64,000 nucleotides of DNA from Streptomyces sp. NRRL WC-3618 (GTDB taxonomy: Bacteria; Actinomycetota; Actinomycetes; Streptomycetales; Streptomycetaceae), in NCBI RefSeq assembly GCF_001280005.1, contig NZ_LGDW01000144.1, positions 1 to 64,000 on the forward strand, given 5' to 3'. Below the pieces are notes generated by a model. It was given only the letters and a program-made list of their open reading frames with translations. It searched no databases and had not been told where the DNA came from. Positions within the stretch are counted from its first letter, which is position 1; each line of letters starts with the position of its first letter. Positions 15,611 to 24,069 of the stretch are shown piece by piece. Position numbers and translations under genes: made by a program.

Positions 15611-17299
15611 CTACGGCCTGTCGTGGTTTCCGAGCCAGGCCGTGGTGTCGGGACCCAGGCGTCCGTCCGGCTCCAGCGGTGCGCTGGTCAACAGGACGTC
15701 CCCGGGCGGCAGTTCGACGGGGGTGGCCGACAGGTTCGTCACGCAGCGCCAGCCGTCGGCGCGCGTGAGGTCGAGGACGCCGGGGGCGGATTCCGGCGCC
15801 CAGGTCAGCTCCTCGCCGTCCAGCAGGCGGCGGCGCAGGGCCAGGGCCGTGCGGTAGAGCTCCAGGGTCGAGCCCTCGGCCCCGTCCTGTGCCTCGACGG
15901 CGTACGACGCGAAGCTCGTCGGCTGCGGCAGCCAGGCCCCGCCCGCGCCGAAACCGTACGACGGGCCGGTCGTCGTCCACGGCAGCGGCACCCGGCAGCC
16001 GTCGCGGCCCTTGCTGGTGTGGGCCGTCTGTTCCCAGATCGGGTCCTGAAGGGCCGAGACGGGCAGGTCGGCCACCTCGGGGAGGCCCAGTTCCTCGCCC
16101 TGGTAGACGTACGACGAACCCGGCAGCGCCAGCATCAGGAGCGTCGCCGCCCGGGCCCGGCGCAGGCCCGCCGCCTCGTCGAGCGGTGGGGCGGTGCCGT
16201 CCGACAGGAGCCAGGCGTTCAGGTCGGTGCCCGGGGGAAGCGCCAGGCGGGAGGCGTGGCGTACGACGTCGTGGTTGGACAGGACCCAGGTCGCCGAGGC
16301 GCCCGCCGAGCGGGCCGTCGCGAGGGAGTCCGTGATGACCTGGCGCAGCCCCTCCGCGTCCCAGCCGGCTTGCAGGTACTCGAAGTTGAAGGCCTGGCCG
16401 AGTTCGTCGGGACGGGCGTACAGCGCGCGGCGGGCGCCCGGGACCCAGGCCTCGGCGACCGCCATGCGGGGCGGGGTGTAGGCGTCGAGGATCTTGCGCC
16501 AGTCGCGGTAGATCTCGTGGACCTCGTCGCGGTCGAAGAAGGGGTGGGTGCCCGGCGGGAGGGCGGTGAGGCCCTGCTCACCGCTGAGTTCCGGGGCGCC
16601 GAGGTCGCGCAGCGGCACGTCGAGGTCCTTCGCCAGGGCGTGGGCGACGTCGATGCGGAAGCCGTCGACTCCCCGGTCGGACCAGAAGCGGAGCGTGGTG
16701 CGGAAGTCGGCGCGGACCTCCTCGTTGGCCCAGTTGAGGTCCGGCTGTTCGGCGGTGAAGAGGTGCAGGTACCACTGGCCGTCGGACGCCTGGTCCGCCG
16801 CCACCCGTCGCCACGCGCTGCCGCCGAACACCGACTGCCAGTCCGTGGGCGGCAGTTCACCGTGCGCGCCCCGGCCGTCGCGGAAGACGTAACGGTCGCG
16901 GGCCGGGGAGCCGGGCGCCGAGCGCAGGGCCTCCTCGAACCACACGTGCCGGCGCGAGGTGTGGTTGGGGACGATGTCGACCATGACCTTGAGGGCGAGG
17001 CGGTGGGCCTCGGCGACCATGGCGTCGAAGTCGTCGAGGGTGCCCAGGCGGGGGTCGACGTCACGGTAGTCGGCGACGTCGTAGCCGCCGTCGGCGAGTT
17101 CGGAGGGATAGAAGGGGGAGAGCCAGAGGGCGTCCACGCCCAGGGTGCTCAGATGTGTCAGGCGCTGGGTGATGCCCTTCAGGTCGCCCAGTCCGTCGCC
17201 GTCGGCGTCGGCGAAACTGCGCGGGTACACCTGGTAGAAGACCGCCTGACGCCACCAGTCGGGGTCCTGGGAGGAAAGGTCGAGAGTCGGTTCGGGCAC
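15611..17299 (-). CDS. GH13 alpha-glucosidase
   Basis: A 562-residue cytoplasmic alpha-amylase-superfamily enzyme. It has the barrel start WWRQAVFYQVYPRSFADADG (14-33), region I DIVPNHTS near 108-115, region II GFRIDVAHA with nucleophile Asp217, region III RMAVAEAW with acid/base Glu283, and region IV SNHDVV with Asp344. The QPDLNWANEEVR motif marks oligo-1,6-/alpha-glucosidases of the GH13_30-type group, which release glucose from maltose or related oligosaccharides. The GTG at 17299 has AGGAGA six bases upstream. No signal peptide. It is transcribed alone; no adjacent sugar transporter or LacI regulator is seen. Confidence 0.93.
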   Translation of the reverse strand: MPEPTLDLSSQDPDWWRQAVFYQVYPRSFADADGDGLGDLKGITQRLTHLSTLGVDALWLSPFYPSELADGGYDVADYRDVDPRLGTLDDFDAMVAEAHRLALKVMVDIVPNHTSRRHVWFEEALRSAPGSPARDRYVFRDGRGAHGELPPTDWQSVFGGSAWRRVAADQASDGQWYLHLFTAEQPDLNWANEEVRADFRTTLRFWSDRGVDGFRIDVAHALAKDLDVPLRDLGAPELSGEQGLTALPPGTHPFFDRDEVHEIYRDWRKILDAYTPPRMAVAEAWVPGARRALYARPDELGQAFNFEYLQAGWDAEGLRQVITDSLATARSAGASATWVLSNHDVVRHASRLALPPGTDLNAWLLSDGTAPPLDEAAGLRRARAATLLMLALPGSSYVYQGEELGLPEVADLPVSALQDPIWEQTAHTSKGRDGCRVPLPWTTTGPSYGFGAGGAWLPQPTSFASYAVEAQDGAEGSTLELYRTALALRRRLLDGEELTWAPESAPGVLDLTRADGWRCVTNLSATPVELPPGDVLLTSAPLEPDGRLGPDTTAWLGNHDRP

Positions 17300-17637
17300 T
17301 CGCTGTCTCCTGGCTGTCGTGGTTGCACGGGTCGCTGCTGTTTCACAGTTCGCTGTTGTTCCACGGAGTGCTCTGTCCACTTCGCCGGGAAAGCGAACGT
17401 AAGCGCCCCCGGAACACACCCTTCCCTGTGTGGGGGAAATGCGACGATGCGCGAATGCCCTTTGCGTTTCCCCAGGTTGACACCCCGGGCCGCACGATTC
17501 ACGATGTCCCCACGCCGTGGCGCATATGACTGAATGGGCCCAGCGTTCCTTAGACAACACTCCCCCGGCCGGCCTGGCAGCAACGCGCTGCCCTCCCGCC
17601 GTGCCCGGGTTCTCGCACACGCGAAGATGGGATCCGC
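17300..17637. other. Divergent promoter region, no gene
   Basis: A 338-base gap between the leftward glucosidase and the rightward LAxTG gene. It is less GC-rich near the glucosidase, with TTTCACAGTTCGCTGTTGTT-like sequence, as expected for a promoter. A weak CACAC/GTGTG inverted repeat is at 17415-17432. The ribosome site of the LAxTG gene is poor. Confidence 0.5.
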
Positions 17638-18588
17638 ATGTCCATAGCGAGACGTGTCACCGCGCTGCACCTCCTGGGGACGGGCGCCGCCGCGCTCGCG
17701 CTCTGCGCGGCCTCCGCCTCGGGGGCCTGGGCCACCGGGCCCGGCGGTGACGGCTGGGGCTCCGCGACCGGCGGCTACAAGCCCGGCGCCGGCGCGGGCA
17801 CGAAGACCGAGACCGACCGCTGCCAGTTCTCCCTCGACGGACAGAACTTCTTCGACTCGGTCCGCGTCGACGACCAGAACCTCAAGCCCACCGACGGCGG
17901 CAAGGTCCACGTCAAGGTCCGCACCGCCGGTGACGCCAGCACCTGCACCGCCTCCCTGGCCTCCTACCTCGCCCACGGCGCCACCTTCGCCACCTCGGGC
18001 GTCCAGGTCTTCGTCGACTTCGACACCGTCACGGTCATGCAGGGTCAGACCGACTCGCTCGACATCGCGGTGCCGGACGCGGGCTGCTACGCGCAGGTCG
18101 ACCTGTACCGCGGCAAGGTCAAGTTCGACGGTGACATGGACGCCAAGGACGGCTTCGAGCACGGTGACGTGCCCAAGGGCCCGGACCGTCCGGTCATCAA
18201 GGACAAGCTGATCGCCGCCTGGAACGGCGGTACGAAGGACTGCGCGACCACGCCTCCGCCCGTCGAGGAGACCCCGGGCACCCCGACCCCGACGCCGCCT
18301 CCGCCGGCCGAGGAGACCCCGGGTACGCCGACTCCGTCCGTGCCCGTGTCGGAGACGACCCCGCCCGTCACGGAGACGCCGGGCACCCCGACGCCCAGCG
18401 AGTCGACCCCGGAGTCCACGCCGCCGGCCACGCCGACCACCCCGGACAGCACCCAGCCCCCGCTGGCCGAGACCGGCGGCGGCAGCTCCACCGGCCCGAT
18501 CGCGGGCGGTGCCGCTGCGCTGCTGATCGGCGGCGCGGCGATCGTGGTGGCGACGAAGCGACGCAAGACCGCTCGCGCCGGCTCGTGA
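17638..18588 (+). CDS. LAxTG-anchored cell-surface protein
   Basis: A 316-residue secreted protein. A signal peptide covers residues 1-32 (cleavage near SGAWA-TG). The middle (60-205) is a beta-rich domain with conserved Cys residues. It is followed by about 70 residues of Pro/Thr-rich repeats (ETPGTPTP) that would span the wall. Then come the sortase motif LAETG at 276-280, a hydrophobic helix and a KRRK tail. LAxTG is the class E sortase motif of Streptomyces, used for chaplins and similar proteins. No sortase gene is adjacent, so a housekeeping enzyme must act. ATG at 17638; ligand or role unknown. Confidence 0.87.
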   Translation: MSIARRVTALHLLGTGAAALALCAASASGAWATGPGGDGWGSATGGYKPGAGAGTKTETDRCQFSLDGQNFFDSVRVDDQNLKPTDGGKVHVKVRTAGDASTCTASLASYLAHGATFATSGVQVFVDFDTVTVMQGQTDSLDIAVPDAGCYAQVDLYRGKVKFDGDMDAKDGFEHGDVPKGPDRPVIKDKLIAAWNGGTKDCATTPPPVEETPGTPTPTPPPPAEETPGTPTPSVPVSETTPPVTETPGTPTPSESTPESTPPATPTTPDSTQPPLAETGGGSSTGPIAGGAAALLIGGAAIVVATKRRKTARAGS

Positions 18589-18648
18589 TCACCCGTACCC
18601 GTACCTGCACCTGCCCGTAGACAGGCAGACACACCAGGTAGGCATACG

Positions 18649-18689
18649 TCCGCCCCGGTACCGCTCCTCGTGAGCGATACCGGGGCGGA
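18649..18689. terminator. Bidirectional terminator
   Basis: A 17-bp stem with a single C-A mismatch (left arm TCCGCCCCGGTA plus CGCTC, right arm GAGCG plus TACCGGGGCGGA) and a five-base loop lies between the convergent LAxTG and nucleoside-hydrolase genes. Confidence 0.85.
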
Positions 18690-18708
18690 TGTCATTTCCG
18701 CCGGTGCC

Positions 18709-19728
18709 TTATCGCGTCTCGACCGTCCCGAGGTACAGCTTCACGTACCGCTCCACGTCGACGTCGAGCGCCACGTCCACCAGCGGCTTCGCCCGCGCGC
18801 CGTGGTGGATCTCGGACTCGCCGGGGCGCGGTCGGCGGTCGACGACCGTCTGGCCCCGGGCCGGGCCGGGGGCGAGGGAGACCTCGACGGGCAGCGCGCT
18901 GGTGGTCAGCCCCGCCGGGTCGGCGACCACGCAGACGGCGCCCGCGTCGCCGAGGCCGCCCGTGGGGGTGGGGTCCCCGGTGACGGCCGGGTCGCGGTGG
19001 GCGAGGAGCTGACCGGCGAGACGCGCACCGGGTTCCGCGCTCTCCCGCAGCCTTTGTACGTCCGCCGCCGGCATGACGACGCGCCGGAAGACGTCCAGGC
19101 CGTACATCGTGATCGGCACCCCGGCGGTGAGCAGGACCGCGGCGGCCTCCGGGTCGTGCCACACGTTGAACTCGGCGACGGGCGTGGCGTTGCCGACGTC
19201 CACCGCGCCGCCCATGAAGACGATCCGCTCGATGTTGCGGGTCACCTCGGGGTACGTACGTAGGAGCAGGGCGATGTTGGTGAGCGGTGCCATCGGTATG
19301 AGGGTGACCGGGCGGGGCGAGCCGAGTATCTCGCGGCGCAGCAGGGTCACGGCGTCCACGTCGACGGGCGTCCGGGTGGTGGGCGCGGGCAGGCCGAGGT
19401 CGCCCATGCCGTCTCGTCCGTGCACATGGGTGGCGGGCCGCGCGGGCTCGAGCAGCGGCCGCTCGGCACCGCGCGCGACGGGCAGATCGGGGGCGCCGGC
19501 CTGGTCGAGGACGGTGAGGGTGTTGCGTACGACCTGGTCGACGTCCGTGTTCCCGGCGACACAGGTGACCGCACGGAGGTCGAGTCCCGGGTGGCGTACG
19601 GCGAACAGCAGGGCCAGGGCGTCGTCGACACCGGTGTCGCAGTCGATGATCACGGGGATGGGGTCAGATGAACTCCCTTGAACGTCAAGGGAGTTGGGCT
19701 GGGCGTGGGCGGGTTCCGCGGTCGTCAC
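18709..19728 (-). CDS. Nucleoside hydrolase (IunH/RihB type)
   Basis: A 339-residue purine/pyrimidine ribonucleoside hydrolase. The calcium-binding signature IIDCDTGVDDALAL is at residues 27-40. An IPMAPLTNIALLL block, MGGAVDVGNATPVAEFN with its conserved Asn residues, and GDAGAVCVV with the His/Asp metal site follow. It hydrolyses the N-glycosidic bond of nucleosides in salvage. The GTG at 19728 has AAGGAGA nine bases upstream; an earlier in-frame start would not improve the fit. It is transcribed alone and converges on the LAxTG gene. Confidence 0.92.
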   Translation of the reverse strand: MTTAEPAHAQPNSLDVQGSSSDPIPVIIDCDTGVDDALALLFAVRHPGLDLRAVTCVAGNTDVDQVVRNTLTVLDQAGAPDLPVARGAERPLLEPARPATHVHGRDGMGDLGLPAPTTRTPVDVDAVTLLRREILGSPRPVTLIPMAPLTNIALLLRTYPEVTRNIERIVFMGGAVDVGNATPVAEFNVWHDPEAAAVLLTAGVPITMYGLDVFRRVVMPAADVQRLRESAEPGARLAGQLLAHRDPAVTGDPTPTGGLGDAGAVCVVADPAGLTTSALPVEVSLAPGPARGQTVVDRRPRPGESEIHHGARAKPLVDVALDVDVERYVKLYLGTVETR

Positions 19729-19894
19729 GGTGAGGTCTCCTTTCCCAGGCCGCACAGACTCCCACGCCCCCCGCATCACCCTCACCACCGGCCCCGCTCA
19801 CCCGGACGGGCCCCGCCCGCTGGTGGGTTCGCGCGGGCGATGGTGCGGTCGGAGGAGAGATCTGACGTACCGGCACCTCTGGAGGATCCCCTTG

Positions 19895-20896
19895 ATGACC
19901 CGTCGGCCCTCTCCCCGCGCGGTACGGCTGCTCGCCTCGGCCCTCGGGGCGGTCACCCTGCTGACCACGGCCGCGTGCGTGCGCGACGGGGACGGCGGCA
20001 GCGGGAACAGCTCGCAGCGCCGGCCGGCCGAATCCGCCGCCTCCCCCACCTCACCGGCCTCGACCGCCGCCCAGCAGACCTCCACCGCCCCGACCGCCCT
20101 CACGGACACCCAGGCCAGGGACGCCCTCCTCACCCCCACCGACCTCGGGGCGCCGTGGGCCCCCACCAAGGGCTCGGCGCTCTGGCGGGACGCGCTGCTC
20201 AAGGGGACGGCGGACAAGGCGGACTGCGGACGCCTCCTCGACTCCGTGTACACGGAGGAGCTGCTGGGCGAGCCGTCCGGCGCCCATGCCGTCGTCGGCT
20301 TCGACGACTCCGCCGAGGGTGACCAGCTCCACTACCAGGTCAACGCCGCCCATCGCGCCGACGTGGACAAGAGGCTCGGCTGGCTGAGGACGATGCCGCA
20401 GAAATGCGGCCGGTTCACGGCGGTGGGGACGGGCGGCGCCCGGCAGGAGGTGCGGGTCACGGAGGTCCGGCTGCCGGAGGCGGGGGACGCCAGACAGGGG
20501 CTGCGGCTGTCGACGCGGGGCAAGCTGGAAGGGGCCCGCGCGACGCTCACCCTGGACCTCGCCGCCGTACGGGTCGGCGACGACGCGATCGTCCTCACCA
20601 ACGGCGGCCTGAGAGAGCCCCACACGGAGTACACGGTCCAGGCGGTCCAGGTGGGCGCCGAACGCCTGAAGCAGACCCGGAACGCTCTCCCGGCGCCGCC
20701 ACAGACCCCCGTGAGCGGCGAGAGCCAGAGCCAGAGCCCCACGGAGAGTCCGAATCCGAGTACGAGTCCGACACCGGGCCAGAGCCCGAGCCCGACGCGG
20801 GGACCGGTCCGGCCTCAGCCGCCGCAGCCGCCGCAGCAGGAAGCGGAAGGGGATGACTGGGAGCAGGACTCGGGCCAGGACGAGGACCTGTACTGA
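19895..20896 (+). CDS. Lipoprotein of unknown function
   Basis: A 333-residue protein with a type II signal peptide: LLASALGAVTLLTTAAC, the lipobox Cys at 28. A Ser/Thr/Pro-rich linker precedes a globular domain (70-270). That domain begins with TDTQARDALLTPTDLGAPW, which resembles sensor-domain-like lipoproteins found next to serine/threonine kinases in actinobacteria. The C-terminal 60 residues are Ser/Pro/Gln-rich and acidic, low complexity. The ATG at 19895 sits nine bases after GGAGG. Divergent from the nucleoside hydrolase. The substrate or partner is unknown. Confidence 0.8.
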   Translation: MTRRPSPRAVRLLASALGAVTLLTTAACVRDGDGGSGNSSQRRPAESAASPTSPASTAAQQTSTAPTALTDTQARDALLTPTDLGAPWAPTKGSALWRDALLKGTADKADCGRLLDSVYTEELLGEPSGAHAVVGFDDSAEGDQLHYQVNAAHRADVDKRLGWLRTMPQKCGRFTAVGTGGARQEVRVTEVRLPEAGDARQGLRLSTRGKLEGARATLTLDLAAVRVGDDAIVLTNGGLREPHTEYTVQAVQVGAERLKQTRNALPAPPQTPVSGESQSQSPTESPNPSTSPTPGQSPSPTRGPVRPQPPQPPQQEAEGDDWEQDSGQDEDLY

Positions 20897-20906
20897 CCTG
20901 GAACAC

Positions 20907-20938
20907 ATGGGGGGGTGTACCTGACACCACCCCCACAT
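20907..20938 (+). terminator. Probable terminator after the lipoprotein gene
   Basis: A G-rich arm (ATGGGGGGGTGT) faces ACACCACCCCCACAT across five to seven bases, allowing an imperfect but GC-rich hairpin ten bases after the stop codon. Confidence 0.45.
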
Positions 20939-20990
20939 CGGCCACTCAGGCCCAGGGACGAAAAGCGCGGCGCCCGGCACGATCCCTTAC

Positions 20991-21719
20991 ATGAACAACA
21001 TGAGCAAGACGCCGAAGACCACGCACACCACCGCCCCGGACAACACCACCGACTCCGCCGAGTCCCCCCGCCCGACCGGCCTGAGCGAGGCGACCGCCCG
21101 TCGGCTGACCGGCGTCGCGGGTATCGCCACCGCCCTCGCCCTGATCGTCGAAGTGCCCCTGTACTTCGTCTACTCGGGCCCACCCCCGGACGCGAACGTC
21201 CTGGCCCGCCTCCTGATCGGGATCCTCGCGCTCGCCTCCCTGATCGTCTTCGTGACGAGTTTCCGCGAGCTGGTGAAGCGGGTGAACCCGGCCTACGAGT
21301 GGGCGGCCTCCCTGGCCTACTCGACGGGCCTCGTCTACGCGACGATCATCCTGGTCTCCATGGGCCTGGAGGCCGGCGCGGTGATCGCCACCGACCACTC
21401 GATCGACCCGACGATCGACGTGAACGGCACGTACATCCTCTACGGCTCGATCAGCCGCCTCCTGCTCGCCCTCTTCCTGACGGCGACCGCCTACACGATC
21501 GCCCGCACGAACCTCCTCCCCCGCTGGACGACCCGCTCGGCATACGTCCTGGCGGGCATCAACCTGGCCTTCGTACCGTCCCTGTTCTTCGGCAACACCC
21601 CGGCCGACTTCTACGCGGCGAACGGCTGGGGCACGACAGCCTCGATGGGCGCGATCCTCAGCTACTGGCTCCTGGCCCTGGGCATCTCGACGTACCGCAG
21701 CGGCACGACGAAGCGCTGA
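20991..21719 (+). CDS. Six-TM membrane protein (DUF4386-like)
   Basis: A 242-residue membrane protein. After a 38-residue Thr/Pro-rich polar start, six hydrophobic helices are seen at about 42-62, 70-90, 105-125, 150-170, 180-200 and 215-235. ARRLTGVAGIATALALI, followed by a short periplasmic loop, is typical of DUF4386. The function of that family is unknown. Start at ATG 20991 is uncertain since no strong ribosome site is present; ATG 21000 is an alternative. It converges with the TerD-nuclease gene across a terminator. Confidence 0.75.
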   Translation: MNNMSKTPKTTHTTAPDNTTDSAESPRPTGLSEATARRLTGVAGIATALALIVEVPLYFVYSGPPPDANVLARLLIGILALASLIVFVTSFRELVKRVNPAYEWAASLAYSTGLVYATIILVSMGLEAGAVIATDHSIDPTIDVNGTYILYGSISRLLLALFLTATAYTIARTNLLPRWTTRSAYVLAGINLAFVPSLFFGNTPADFYAANGWGTTASMGAILSYWLLALGISTYRSGTTKR

Positions 21720-21752
21720 GCGACCTCAAGTGCCCCACCCCGTACGAACATT

Positions 21753-21783
21753 GCGGCGCCCGCCGGTGGAGGTGGGGCGCCGC
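21753..21783. terminator. Bidirectional terminator
   Basis: GCGGCGCCC (21753-21761) pairs perfectly with GGGCGCCGC (21775-21783) over a 13-base loop, between convergent genes ending at 21719 and 21792. Confidence 0.7.
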
Positions 21784-21791
21784 GGTGCGTG

Positions 21792-23843
21792 TCAGCCCGT
21801 GGCGGCCGTCTCCCTCGTACGGGACGGCGACGTACGGCGGTCCAGGTGGGCAACCACATGGGCGTGGAAGCGGTCAACGGACTCGTCGACGCTGCGGATG
21901 AAGCCGGACTCAGCGTTGCCGCGGGTGTTGCCCATGCCGCGGAAGAGGGACAGGCGGAAGCCGGTGATGGGCGTGCCGTCCTTGGGCAGCAGGTCGGCCG
22001 GCTCCGGGCGGAGTCGTTCCAGGGTGCCGCGCGGACCTGGCGCCTGGCCGACGAGCAGTGCCTCGACGTGCAAGTCGGCTGGGGCGTCGGCGAGTTGGCG
22101 GACCAGCCGCTTGGCCCAGGTGAGCGGGTAGCCCTGTTCGGGAGCGGGGATCTCGATGGACGTACGCAGCTTGCCGGTGCGCAGGTCGGCGCAGAGGGCG
22201 AGGATGCCGGGCGTGCCGTCGATGCGGAGTTCGGCCTCCAGCCGGCCGTCCGCGCACAGTTGATCGGCCAGGGCGGCGCGACGAGTGCGCGGATCGCTGC
22301 CGCGTTTCGCGCGCTGCACGGGCAGCACCTTCTGGCCGAGTTCGCCACCCAGCCGCAGGCACACCTGCCGGACCAGACGCTCCCAGCTCTCGACGACGTC
22401 GACCGCACGCGAGTCGCCCTGGCACAGGGTCTCGTCGTCGATGCCGTTGCGTACGGGGACCCACGCGGGGCCCATGTTCTGGAAGCCGTGGCAGCCGGAG
22501 TTCTCGTGCTGGAGGTAGTGCAGGAGTTCCTGGAGCAGCCAGGCGTGGGCCGCGTTGCCGACGCCCTCGTGGCGGATCAGCATCTGGGCTTGGTGGGCGA
22601 CCTCCGCCCACGAGAGATGCCAGAGGGCGACCTTGTGCTTGCGTCGGCCGTCCGCCTTGACCTCGACCAGCGGGCTGCCGTCGAGTTCGACGTCGTTGGA
22701 CAGGGTGATGACGGCCTCGTAACCGCGCCGGGCGGCGATGTCCGCATACGCCTGTACCTGGTCCTGCTTGAGGGAGTTGCCGTTCGTCTTGGTCTCGACG
22801 AGTGCCGTCCACAACTTGCCGGCCCGTTCGACGCGGATCACTCCGTCGGGGCGGCGCGGGGAGTCGCCATTGGGCAGCGTGACCTCCGTGAACGTTTCCA
22901 TCCGGCCGGACGGAGCGCCGAACCCCGCCGTCAACCTCCTTCCGAACTCCGGAACTTGGGTCATCACGGACAGCAGCACAGAGGTAGCCCGGGTCTCGCG
23001 CTCACGGTCGCTCTTGAGGGCGGACGCGGGGAAGAGCCGCGCCACTCGCCAGGCATCGTTCTCGGCGAGGGACTTTTTGGCCACCTTGGGCAGCGTGACC
23101 TTCTTCTTCGCGGTACGGGGCCGGGGCGGCACAGTCTTCGCCTCCGGCTGATCCGGCGGCACGGAGGGCACGAGTGGCGTGCACGGCACGGGCGCTAGAA
23201 GGCGCTCGCTCGTCGCCTGTGCCGGGATGGCGGGCAGGGACTCGGACCACGTCTCCGGCGCCGGTACAGCATGCCCTTCCGGCTTCTCCACCGCCTCCCT
23301 CTCCGCGTCGTCGTCGATGTCGACGCCGAAGTCCGTTGCGAGGCCCGCGAGTCCGGACTCGTACCCCTGGCCGATCGCCCGGAACTTCCAGTCCCCGCCC
23401 CGCCGGTAGAGCTCGCCGAAGAGCAGCGCTCCCACCTCGCCGGGGTTCTCGACGGAGAAACGCAGCAGGCTCTCGCCGGCGCCGTCGGCGAGGGTCAGGC
23501 ACAGGTCGTGCAGGTCGGAGAAGCGGGCGCCCTCGTAGCGGCTCGCCGCCACGACGATCCGCTCGGCGTCGGCCGGGATGGCCGTCAGGTCGAAGGTGAT
23601 GCGGTCCTCGTTGCCGTCGGCTGTCGGCGCCTTGCCCAGTAGCTGCACGCTGCCGTCGGCAGCGACCGGGTTGTTGTAGAAGTAGAAGTCACCGTCGCTG
23701 CGCACCTTGCCGTCGGCGGTCAGCAGCAGGACGGACACATCGGCGTCGCCCTCCCCCGTCGGACTGCTCCAGCTCAGTCTCACCATCACCGAGCCCACGT
23801 CTTCACTCAGCGCCGCCAGGCTGACATTGGCGCCCTTGACCAT
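21792..23843 (-). CDS. TerD domain fused to a PD-(D/E)XK nuclease-like domain
   Basis: A 683-residue two-part protein. Residues 1-175 are a TerD domain: MVKGANVSL start, GEGDADVSVLLL, calcium-site Asp residues in DFYFYNNP and DRITFDLTAIPADAERIVVA. A Pro-rich linker (190-260) follows. Residues 265-520 hold a restriction-endonuclease-like core with PDGVIRVE (Asp333) and WTALVETKTNG (Glu350, Lys352), then NSLKQDQVQAYADIA, the helix expected after the ExK strand. The C-terminal 150 residues are less clear. TerD proteins bind calcium and act in stress and phage-related systems; a nuclease fusion suggests DNA damage or defence. ATG 23843 is chosen; GTG 23852 is possible. No other ter genes lie nearby. 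Confidence 0.82.
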   Translation of the reverse strand: MVKGANVSLAALSEDVGSVMVRLSWSSPTGEGDADVSVLLLTADGKVRSDGDFYFYNNPVAADGSVQLLGKAPTADGNEDRITFDLTAIPADAERIVVAASRYEGARFSDLHDLCLTLADGAGESLLRFSVENPGEVGALLFGELYRRGGDWKFRAIGQGYESGLAGLATDFGVDIDDDAEREAVEKPEGHAVPAPETWSESLPAIPAQATSERLLAPVPCTPLVPSVPPDQPEAKTVPPRPRTAKKKVTLPKVAKKSLAENDAWRVARLFPASALKSDRERETRATSVLLSVMTQVPEFGRRLTAGFGAPSGRMETFTEVTLPNGDSPRRPDGVIRVERAGKLWTALVETKTNGNSLKQDQVQAYADIAARRGYEAVITLSNDVELDGSPLVEVKADGRRKHKVALWHLSWAEVAHQAQMLIRHEGVGNAAHAWLLQELLHYLQHENSGCHGFQNMGPAWVPVRNGIDDETLCQGDSRAVDVVESWERLVRQVCLRLGGELGQKVLPVQRAKRGSDPRTRRAALADQLCADGRLEAELRIDGTPGILALCADLRTGKLRTSIEIPAPEQGYPLTWAKRLVRQLADAPADLHVEALLVGQAPGPRGTLERLRPEPADLLPKDGTPITGFRLSLFRGMGNTRGNAESGFIRSVDESVDRFHAHVVAHLDRRTSPSRTRETAATG

Positions 23844-23883
23844 CTCGTGCACGAGCCCCCCCCAGACGCACGTTAGTGACATG

Positions 23884-23911
23884 TGATGCGCACCACACAC
23901 CCTGCGCATCA
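23884..23911. promoter_or_regulatory. Inverted repeat upstream of the TerD-nuclease gene
   Basis: TGATGCGC and GCGCATCA, a perfect 8-bp pair with a 12-base spacer, lie 41-68 bases above the TerD start. Place and symmetry fit an operator for a dimeric regulator, but a promoter-region hairpin is equally possible. Confidence 0.45.
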
Positions 23912-24053
23912 AGGGAACCCTAGCGTCGAACAGCAATCGATGGTCCCAAATCGTGCACAGTCCACCGACATCGCGACTTGAGGACAAAGGTGCAGGAGGG
24001 CTGACGGTCAGGCGAGCGGACAGGCAGACGGGCAGACGGCCGAGAGGGCGGCC

Positions 24054-24069
24054 TGTCAGCGAGCTGACA
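24054..24069 (-). terminator. Palindrome at the end of the GT39-like gene
   Basis: TGTCAGC-GA-GCTGACA directly abuts the stop codon of the leftward membrane protein. It may form a short hairpin and end transcription before the TerD-nuclease promoter region. Confidence 0.4.
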
